Below, piece by piece: positions 1 through 5,397 of a stretch of DNA of 7,767 nt (its first letter is position 1; every line of letters starts with the position of its first letter). This DNA comes from Flavobacteriaceae bacterium (GTDB lineage: Bacteria > Bacteroidota > Bacteroidia > Flavobacteriales > Flavobacteriaceae). Under the pieces are notes generated by a model. The model saw only the letters and a list, made by a program, of their open reading frames with translations, had not been told where the DNA came from and did not search any database. The DNA is taken from the NCBI GenBank assembly GCA_030613745.1, contig JAUWLK010000123.1, positions 1 through 7,767 on the forward strand. Direction: 5' to 3'. A program made the position numbers and the translations under genes.

Positions 1-259
1 TATTTTATATGATTCTGATAAGGATGATGTCAATACCCAAGTAGATATTACGGCTTTCAAAGACAAAAAAATAAAGGCCATGTCAAGATATGTGAGTCAA
101 TGGAGTTCAGGATGGTATAAATATACAGGTCCGGAATTATCAGAAGAAGAGCAAAAAAAAGTAATTGAAAGGGTCAGTAAATACATAGAATACATTGATG
201 GTAAGGCTATGGAGAGTTTTAGGTATTACAAAGGTCTACCAGATAATATTGGAAGATAA
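1..259 (+). CDS. C-terminal fragment, possible PIG-L/LmbE-family deacetylase
   Basis: The gene enters from the left edge; the visible frame starts at base 2 and ends at TAA 257-259, giving about 85 C-terminal residues. Near the start is a D/N-rich stretch followed by VDITAFKDKKIKAMSRYVSQ, then a tryptophan- and tyrosine-rich patch (QWSSGWYKYTGPELS), a charged helix, and an end of ESFRYYKGLPDNIGR. The pattern 'VDIT...KKI.AM..Y.SQ' near the C-terminus resembles PIG-L/LmbE-like deacetylases, zinc enzymes that remove N-acetyl groups from GlcNAc-type substrates. The catalytic motifs of that family are N-terminal and lie outside the window, so this is a tentative call from memory of the family. The gene faces the minus-strand cluster to its right and is not part of it. 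That a protein ends here is much surer than its function. Confidence 0.45.
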   Translation, partial: ILYDSDKDDVNTQVDITAFKDKKIKAMSRYVSQWSSGWYKYTGPELSEEEQKKVIERVSKYIEYIDGKAMESFRYYKGLPDNIGR

Positions 260-376
260 AGATTTTGAACCGTCAAGTTTTATCCGAATCGTTTTTGTAG
301 AGCTAATACCAGAGCTTCACTAAGCACAATTCATTCAAAAAACAGGTAATATTTTTGTTGTTATAAAAGTTGTAAA

Positions 377-1348
377 TTAAGTTTTTTTTCGATTGTAAAT
401 CGGAAATATTAAAAATGATACTCCTCCAAAAACAAGTACCATAATAGTTTGAGCTGTCCACATAATCCAACCAAAGGCTAATGCAGGATTTTCGGCAATT
501 CCATACAAAGTTAATGCACTAGCAACAAAAATAGGGTAAGTCCCCAAACCTCCGTTTGTAAGAGCCATACTCAAGCCACCTACTACAAACCCTACAATAA
601 GCGCACCAAAGGGTAAATTTGTGGTTTCCGGTAAAGCAAAAGTAACTGTATAAAACATTAAAACATACATGGTCCAAATAAAAACTGTATGAAAAATAAA
701 TGCCCACTTTTTCTTCATTTTAAAAATACTTATAACTCCTTCAATCAAACCATATACAAAATTTTGTATTTTTTTAATTATTGGATTATTAGATTTTTTA
801 ATTAACCATAAAATCAAAAAAGAAAATATGATTAAACCAATTATGATATACCATATATTATATGAACTTGTAGATTCTTCTTTAAATAAGTATGAAGAGA
901 TTAATTCAGTTTGAAAAAAAAATGCAGTAGCAATAATAAATAAAAGCATAATTACATCAGCAATCCTTTCAGATACTATTGTTCCGATGGCTTTTTCAAA
1001 AGGGATATTTTCATATTTTGAAATTGCAGTAGCTCTGGCGATTTCACCTGCTCTTGGAATCATTAAATTTACCAGATAGGCAACTAAAACAGCCATTATA
1101 CTATTGGCAAATTGGGGTTTATACCCTAAGGGTTCTAACATAAATTGCCATCTGTAAGCTCTTGATAAATGACTTAAAATTCCGAAAAATAATGACAAAG
1201 CTACCCACCAATAATTGGCAGTTTTAAAAGAGTTTTTTATTGCAGCAATATCGTTTGGTTCAAGTTTGGATAGTGAAAACCAAATCAAAAATACTCCCAA
1301 AGCAATAGGAAGTATCGTAAAGGTGATTTTTTTAAATTTTTTATTCAA
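377..1348 (-). CDS. UPF0104/YbhN-like flippase-domain membrane protein (LPG_synthase_TM family)
   Basis: A 323-residue polytopic inner-membrane protein of the family that includes YbhN, archaeal AglD and the membrane half of MprF. Hydrophobic segments lie at about residues 9-27, 46-60, 80-96, 130-147, 165-183, 216-238, 247-263, 268-284 and 291-316. Family motifs are visible: SRAYRW (62-67), PRAGEIARA (98-106), SERIAD (126-131) and NGGLGTYP (265-272). There is no soluble MprF-type aminoacyl transferase domain, so lysyl-phosphatidylglycerol synthesis is not implied despite the usual database name. A role in lipid or glycolipid translocation is an inference from the family. The start is TTG at 1348-1346, three bases beyond the panD stop and in the same frame. 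The first internal Met (residue 70) would remove two membrane segments, so TTG is preferred. It is probably cotranscribed with, and translationally coupled to, panD. Confidence 0.9.
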   Translation of the reverse strand: MNKKFKKITFTILPIALGVFLIWFSLSKLEPNDIAAIKNSFKTANYWWVALSLFFGILSHLSRAYRWQFMLEPLGYKPQFANSIMAVLVAYLVNLMIPRAGEIARATAISKYENIPFEKAIGTIVSERIADVIMLLFIIATAFFFQTELISSYLFKEESTSSYNIWYIIIGLIIFSFLILWLIKKSNNPIIKKIQNFVYGLIEGVISIFKMKKKWAFIFHTVFIWTMYVLMFYTVTFALPETTNLPFGALIVGFVVGGLSMALTNGGLGTYPIFVASALTLYGIAENPALAFGWIMWTAQTIMVLVFGGVSFLIFPIYNRKKT

Positions 1349-1351
1349 TAA

Positions 1352-1702
1352 TTAGGTCAAAGAATTATCATTTTCATTAGGAAAAATAATGGCAGGTTTG
1401 AATTTTTTAGCTTCTTCAAACTCTAACATTGCATAAGAAATGATAATGATTATATCGCCTTTTGCAACTCTTCTGGCAGCAGGTCCATTTAAAATTATAT
1501 CACCACTTTTTCTTTCTCCTTTTATAGCATAAGTAATTATTCGTTCACCATTATTGATATTTACAATATGAACTTTTTCACCTTCAATAATATTAGCAGC
1601 ATCCATTAGATCTTCATCAATGGTAATACTACCAATATAATTTAAATCTGAATCGGTAATCTTTACACGGTGGATTTTGGATTTTACAACTTCAATATTC
1701 AT
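1352..1702 (-). CDS. panD: Aspartate 1-decarboxylase precursor
   Basis: PanD decarboxylates L-aspartate to beta-alanine in the cytoplasm, feeding PanC for pantothenate and coenzyme A synthesis. It is a pyruvoyl enzyme made as a proenzyme that cleaves itself between Gly24 and Ser25. Here the site NYIGS (21-25) is intact, so Ser25 would become the pyruvoyl group. Lys9, Arg54, Tyr58 and Asn72 match known active-site positions of the E. coli enzyme, and the NGPAARRVAKGD stretch (72-83) is the usual core motif. The length of 116 residues is normal (E. coli 126). It starts at ATG 1702 and lies 34 bases downstream of panC, with the next gene 3 bases beyond its stop. A TATCTTTGCA element in the panC-panD gap may give it its own promoter as well as readthrough from panC. 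Confidence 0.97.
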   Translation of the reverse strand: MNIEVVKSKIHRVKITDSDLNYIGSITIDEDLMDAANIIEGEKVHIVNINNGERIITYAIKGERKSGDIILNGPAARRVAKGDIIIIISYAMLEFEEAKKFKPAIIFPNENDNSLT

Positions 1703-1725
1703 TTTATATGATCAAAAATTTGCGC

Positions 1726-1735
1726 TGCAAAGATA
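1726..1735 (-). promoter_or_regulatory. Possible promoter -7 element before panD
   Basis: Read on the minus strand the sequence is TATCTTTGCA, an exact fit to the Bacteroidota -7 consensus TAnnTTTG, with the TTTGCA ending often seen in flavobacteria. It sits just after the panC stop and about 23 bases before the panD ATG, so a transcript would have a very short leader. I see no TTG at the ideal -33 spacing, which lies inside the end of panC. It would let panD and the membrane gene be transcribed without panC. Confidence 0.45.
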
Positions 1736-1736
1736 C

Positions 1737-2579
1737 TCAATTTAATGCTATATTATCTATTAATCGAACCGTACCGGCAAACACCGCAATAAAAGCTCTA
1801 TATTTTTTATTCTTATTTTTAGAAGAATAATGTATAAGTGTTTCTGTATCAGCTATTTCAAAATATTCTAGTTCTAAAAATTTATTATTTTCAAACTCAT
1901 TTTTAACGAATTTTTTAACAATATTGATTTCTTTTTCAGGGAATAATTCTTTGCATTTTAGCAAGGTTTGATAAATTAATGGTGCAGATTTACGTTGATT
2001 ATCTGTAAGGTGAGCATTTCGAGAACTCATTGCCAAACCATCTTTTTCGCGATATATAACACATGGAATTATTTGAACTGGTAAGTTATATGTAGCTACC
2101 ATTTTTTTAATTATTTGTAATTGTTGGAAATCTTTTTCACCAAAGTATGCAGTATTAGGTTTAATAATTTCAAATAGTTTTTTTACTATGGTTCCAACTC
2201 CATCAAAATGTCCCTTTCTAAAGGCACCTTCCATAACTTTATCTAAACCATTAAAGTCAAACGAATCAGATTTTATATTATTTGTATAAATTTCGTTAGT
2301 TTCAGGGGTAAAAATAATATCGCAATTTTCTACTTTTAATAGTTCTAAATCATGTTTTAATTTATTAGGGTATTTTTTTAAATCTTCTTGTTTATCAAAT
2401 TGAGTTGGATTTACAAATATGCTTACAATAACAAAACTATTTTCTTTTTTTGCTTTTTTAACAATAGATATATGCCCATCATGTAAAGCACCCATAGTTG
2501 GAACAAATCCTAAAGTTTTGTTTTTATCAATTTTTGCTAAATATTTTTGTAAAGAACTTACAGTTTTAAAAACTTTCAT
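1737..2579 (-). CDS. panC: Pantothenate synthetase (pantoate--beta-alanine ligase)
   Basis: PanC condenses pantoate and beta-alanine with ATP, through a pantoyl-adenylate, to give pantothenate in the cytoplasm. The 280 residues match the family length (E. coli 283). Visible motifs: PTMGALHDGH (27-36), the HIGH-like nucleotide-binding loop of this superfamily; VSIFVNPTQF (52-61), which contacts pantoate; YFGEKDFQQLQII (145-157); and MSSRN (184-188), the KMSKS-like loop. The end, VFAGTVRLIDNI, is the usual PanC C-terminus. It begins at ATG 2579, preceded by a TATGTTTG element. It heads a minus-strand cluster with panD 34 bases downstream, so the two steps that make and use beta-alanine are together. 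panB is not in the window. Confidence 0.97.
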   Translation of the reverse strand: MKVFKTVSSLQKYLAKIDKNKTLGFVPTMGALHDGHISIVKKAKKENSFVIVSIFVNPTQFDKQEDLKKYPNKLKHDLELLKVENCDIIFTPETNEIYTNNIKSDSFDFNGLDKVMEGAFRKGHFDGVGTIVKKLFEIIKPNTAYFGEKDFQQLQIIKKMVATYNLPVQIIPCVIYREKDGLAMSSRNAHLTDNQRKSAPLIYQTLLKCKELFPEKEINIVKKFVKNEFENNKFLELEYFEIADTETLIHYSSKNKNKKYRAFIAVFAGTVRLIDNIALN

Positions 2580-2608
2580 TTAGTTGTTAAATATTGTTAA
2601 TTAGCTAT

Positions 2609-2616
2609 CAAACATA
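2609..2616 (-). promoter_or_regulatory. Possible promoter -7 element for panC
   Basis: On the minus strand this reads TATGTTTG, matching TAnnTTTG. It lies about 30 bases before the panC ATG, a sensible distance. No TTG is found at the expected -33 position, so the assignment rests on the -7 element and location alone. It shares the 101-base divergent gap with the plus-strand element at 2649. Confidence 0.4.
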
Positions 2617-2648
2617 AGATTTTAAATCGAATTTTGCATATATTTTTG

Positions 2649-2658
2649 TAATTTTGCA
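2649..2658 (+). promoter_or_regulatory. Possible promoter -7 element for the glycogen-synthase-like gene
   Basis: The sequence TAATTTTGCA matches TAnnTTTG and has the TTTGCA ending also seen in front of panD. It ends 22 bases before the ATG at 2681. A second overlapping candidate, TATTTTTG, lies immediately upstream at 2641-2648. Neither has a TTG at the ideal -33 spacing. The transcript would probably run through the DUF4270 gene to the terminator at 5194-5224. Confidence 0.45.
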
Positions 2659-2680
2659 CCATTCCAAAATTGAATGATAA

Positions 2681-3490
2681 ATGAAAGATAAGAGAATACT
2701 TTATGTAACGTCAGAATTAATACCTTATTTACCTGAAACAGAAATCTCTAAAATGGCATTTGATGTGCCTAAAGAAATGCATGGTCTAGGAGCTCAAATA
2801 AGAATGTTTATGCCAAGATTTGGAGTAATTAATGAGCGCAGACATCAATTACATGAAGTGATTAGGTTATCTGGTATGAACCTGATAATCAATGATATGG
2901 ATATGCCTTTAATCATAAAAGTAGCTTCTATTCCTAAAGAAAGAATGCAAGTTTATTTTATTGATAACGAAGAGTATTTTAAAAGAAAATCTGTATATAC
3001 TGATGAAGATGGTAAGTTTTTTGAAGACAATGATGAAAGAGCTATTTTCTTTGCAAAAGGTGTGGTAGAAACGGTAAAAAAACTAAAATGGGCTCCAGAT
3101 ATTATTCATATTCACGGTTGGATGTCTTCATTATTGCCTTTGTATTTAAAAGAGTATTATAAAAATGATCCATTGTTTGCGGATAGTAAAATAGTAACTA
3201 CTGTTTCGAATTATAATACAGACGATGTTTTGAATAAAGAAAAGTTTATTAAAAAAATTAAATTTGATCAGATTCCGGAAGAAAAATTAGTATCACTGCA
3301 AGGGGTTAACAGTAATTGTTTATTAAAAATTGCTATTGAAAATTCTGATGCAGTTATATTAGGTAGTGAAGACTTATCAGAGGAAATCACCGCACATATA
3401 AGCAATTTAAATATTCCTGTTTTGGATTTTCAATCTTTAGATAATTTTACGGAAGCCTATTCCAATTTTTACTTAAACGAAGTTTTATAA
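2681..3490 (+). CDS. Stand-alone GT5 (glycogen/starch synthase) N-terminal domain protein
   Basis: The 269 residues align by eye with the N-terminal half of GT5 glycogen synthases (GlgA). ILYVTSELIPY (6-16) matches the first strand, RMFMPRFGVI (41-50) the 'R.llP.yg.i' segment, FFEDNDERAIFFAKG (113-127) the 'DN..RF..F' segment, and PDIIHIHGW (139-147) the 'pDvvHaHdW' acceptor-site segment. Full GlgA has about 480 residues; the C-terminal half that binds ADP-glucose is absent, and the protein simply stops at TAA. The KxGGL motif expected near residues 18-26 is replaced by ETEISKMAF. The frame is intact, so this is not obviously a broken gene. Databases usually call such proteins glycogen synthase, but catalysis of alpha-1,4-glucan elongation is doubtful. 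I recall this short form as common in Bacteroidota. It is likely cotranscribed with the lipoprotein gene 30 bases downstream. Confidence 0.85.
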   Translation: MKDKRILYVTSELIPYLPETEISKMAFDVPKEMHGLGAQIRMFMPRFGVINERRHQLHEVIRLSGMNLIINDMDMPLIIKVASIPKERMQVYFIDNEEYFKRKSVYTDEDGKFFEDNDERAIFFAKGVVETVKKLKWAPDIIHIHGWMSSLLPLYLKEYYKNDPLFADSKIVTTVSNYNTDDVLNKEKFIKKIKFDQIPEEKLVSLQGVNSNCLLKIAIENSDAVILGSEDLSEEITAHISNLNIPVLDFQSLDNFTEAYSNFYLNEVL

Positions 3491-3520
3491 AAGAATTGCT
3501 AAAAAATCAAAAAATTATTT

Positions 3521-5146
3521 ATGTTAAATAAAATTAAAACCATAATTAAAAATATTGGTTTATTTTTAATTATACTTTTTGGAATAATATCTTGTGAAAA
3601 AGATTTTGAAGATATTGCTATAGATTTGATTGATAATAAGGCATTTTCTGTAGGAGATTCAATTATTGAAATTATTTCCTATAGTGTTAATGTTGACACT
3701 TCAAGAGTTGACAATAATGATTTGAATAAACAACCATTATATTTGTTGGGTGTAAATCAAGATTTGAAATTTGGACACATGAAAAGTGCTATTTTGTCAC
3801 AAGTCTTTTTGCCTGTTTTTGGAGCTGATTTTGGAGATAATGCTGTTATTGATCTAGTTGTTGTAGATATTCCATATTATGCTACAAGAGATACTGTTCA
3901 AAATGCTGTAGATCCAATAACAGGAGAAGATATATTAGATGACGAAGGAAACCCAATAATTACACCTAGTTTTAGTTTAGATTCAATTTATGGAAATAAA
4001 TCACAAGAATTTAATATAACAATAAATGAATTGGGAACTTTTTTAAATGTTTTAGATCCAGAAAACCCTACAAAAACCAAAGTATATTTATCTGATAAAG
4101 ATTTTGAAATAAGAGATCAACTTTTTTCGGGAGATTTTGAACCAAATAGAAACGATACAGTTTTATATGTTGAAAGAAAATATTTAGATGGGGATACAAA
4201 TACAGTTGATGATATTGATACGGTAAAGGCTGAAAATTCAGGTCCTTCAATGAAATTTTTGCTAAATAAAGACTTTTTCAAAAACAGATTTATTGATCAT
4301 GATAATTCAAGTGATTTTTTAAGTAATGACAATTTTATACAATACTTTAGAGGTTTGTATATTGATGCTAATGGATTTGATGGCGCTTTGATGAATGTTG
4401 CAGCTTCAAATGCAAAAATGACTATATTTTATACCAATGATGAAATTAGAGATGAAGGAGATGATGAAGATTTAAATAACAATGGTATAAATGGAGAAGA
4501 GGATGTTCTTGTAAAAACTAAACATGATATGATTTTTAACTTTGGTGGAGTTAGAACAGGAAAATATATTCGTGATAATGCTGGTTCAGAAGTTTATAAT
4601 GCTTTAATTAATCCTGATAAAGATAATGGTGAAGAAAAATTATATGTCCAAGGAGCAGCAGGATCTGAAATAATAATCGATTTATTCACAGATGAAAATT
4701 TAGAAATATTAAGAAATCAAAACTGGTATATCAATGAGGCAAATATTACTATGTATATAGATGGAGATCAAAGTGAAGTGCCACAAAAATTATTTTTATA
4801 TAATTATGATGATAACTCTACATTAAATGATTTTAAATTTGAGAATCCTGATGTCTTTGGGGGAGATTTAGAATACGATGATGATGGTAATCCAGAAAGA
4901 TATAAGTTTAGAATCACAAGTTATATAACAGATATTTTAGATTCAGATGATCCAATTTTACCTTCTAAATTAGCAATTAAAAATTACCAATCAACTGATT
5001 TACCGACCTTGGTATTATTAGATACTATTGTCCGAAATTACAACTGGATTCCAAAAGGAGTTATTTTGAAAGGTAATTTACCTAAAGAAGATAATGATAA
5101 ACGAATTAAATTAGAAATTTTTTATTCAAAAATAAATAACAAATAA
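3521..5146 (+). CDS. DUF4270-type lipoprotein, probably surface-exposed
   Basis: A 541-residue secreted lipoprotein. The N-terminus has lysines (4, 6, 10), a hydrophobic core (about 11-23) and a lipobox ending IISC, so Cys25 should carry the lipid. The mature start CEKDFEDI is acidic and partly fits the K-(D/E) lipoprotein export signal known in flavobacteria, which suggests outer-membrane surface display; this is inferred. The rest is mostly beta-type sequence rich in Asp and Asn, with family-like segments VYNALINPDKD (358-368), LYVQGAAGSEIII (374-386) and NEANITMYIDGD (405-416). An acidic loop at 307-328, including DLNNNGINGEED, resembles calcium-binding loops. Length, placement and pattern fit DUF4270, a Bacteroidota family of unknown function that I recall lying beside the short GT5 protein. 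There is no catalytic motif I can name. Transcription probably ends at the hairpin about 50 bases downstream. Confidence 0.8.
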   Translation: MLNKIKTIIKNIGLFLIILFGIISCEKDFEDIAIDLIDNKAFSVGDSIIEIISYSVNVDTSRVDNNDLNKQPLYLLGVNQDLKFGHMKSAILSQVFLPVFGADFGDNAVIDLVVVDIPYYATRDTVQNAVDPITGEDILDDEGNPIITPSFSLDSIYGNKSQEFNITINELGTFLNVLDPENPTKTKVYLSDKDFEIRDQLFSGDFEPNRNDTVLYVERKYLDGDTNTVDDIDTVKAENSGPSMKFLLNKDFFKNRFIDHDNSSDFLSNDNFIQYFRGLYIDANGFDGALMNVAASNAKMTIFYTNDEIRDEGDDEDLNNNGINGEEDVLVKTKHDMIFNFGGVRTGKYIRDNAGSEVYNALINPDKDNGEEKLYVQGAAGSEIIIDLFTDENLEILRNQNWYINEANITMYIDGDQSEVPQKLFLYNYDDNSTLNDFKFENPDVFGGDLEYDDDGNPERYKFRITSYITDILDSDDPILPSKLAIKNYQSTDLPTLVLLDTIVRNYNWIPKGVILKGNLPKEDNDKRIKLEIFYSKINNK

Positions 5147-5193
5147 AAATTTTAGCTTTAATACAGAGCTAGGAAGTAATTTAAAAATATATT

Positions 5194-5224
5194 AAAAAAG
5201 TGCCTTATGGGGCACTTTTTTTTT
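5194..5224 (+). terminator. Rho-independent terminator after the DUF4270 gene
   Basis: An 11-bp perfect stem, AAAAAAGTGCC (5194-5204) with GGCACTTTTTT (5211-5221), encloses the 6-base loop TTATGG and runs into nine T residues (5216-5224). It lies 48 bases after the DUF4270 stop. The A-run on the left could also let it work on the minus strand, but no minus-strand gene reads into it. It separates the 2681-5146 transcript from glmS. Confidence 0.9.
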
Positions 5225-5271
5225 AAGTATAACGTTAATTGTTTACAATAAATGAGAAAAAGTATAACGTT
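5225..5271. repeat. 12-bp direct repeat upstream of glmS
   Basis: AAGTATAACGTT occurs at 5225-5236 and again at 5260-5271, a 35-base start-to-start distance. The first copy begins right after the terminator's T-run. The core AACGTT is itself palindromic. The copies sit about 125-170 bases before the glmS start and could be paired regulator sites, but no known operator consensus is recognised. No third copy was noticed in the window. Confidence 0.6.
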
Positions 5272-5274
5272 TAG

Positions 5275-5300
5275 AAATATTTAATTCAGATTAAATATTT
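5275..5300. repeat. Perfect A/T-only inverted repeat upstream of glmS
   Basis: AAATATTTAA (5275-5284) and TTAAATATTT (5291-5300) are exact reverse complements around the 6-base spacer TTCAGA. It starts three bases after the second copy of the direct repeat. No T-run follows and the stem has no G or C, so it is not a typical terminator. It may be an operator or chance in very AT-rich DNA. Confidence 0.5.
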
Positions 5301-5397
5301 AACTTACACACCCAAAATATACTCTAATTGTAATGGGAGTTCTCAGCCCTTTTTTATTATTATTAGTGAAAATAAATTAAATTAAAACTCAAATAGA

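Noticed and set aside
260..376. Search for a shared terminator between the convergent genes; AGAGCT occurs twice (around 300 and 313).
   Set aside because: The two copies are direct repeats of a near-palindromic hexamer and form no strong stem with a T-run.
519..707. Minus-strand open frame of 62 codons inside the membrane-protein gene.
   Set aside because: It is an alternative frame of a gene with clear family motifs, and its cysteine- and aromatic-rich product resembles nothing I know.
4068..4250. Minus-strand open frame of 60 codons inside the DUF4270 gene.
   Set aside because: It lies wholly opposite a well-supported gene, has low-complexity sequence and no homology I recognise.
5153..5171. 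TAGCT / AGCTA inverted repeat just after the DUF4270 stop.
   Set aside because: Only five base pairs with a nine-base loop and no T-run; the much stronger hairpin 23 bases on explains termination.
5335..5355. On the minus strand GGGCTGAGA followed by CCC recalls the CTGAGA core of a TPP riboswitch; on the plus strand GGG...CCC before a T-run recalls a weak terminator.
   Set aside because: The other conserved TPP-riboswitch segments are missing and no thiamine gene lies downstream on the minus strand. The plus-strand stem has only three G-C pairs, too weak to call a terminator.
5147..5397. Possible glmS ribozyme in the leader of glmS.
   Set aside because: I recognise none of its conserved core, and known examples are mainly in Gram-positive bacteria. 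The region holds a terminator and repeats instead.
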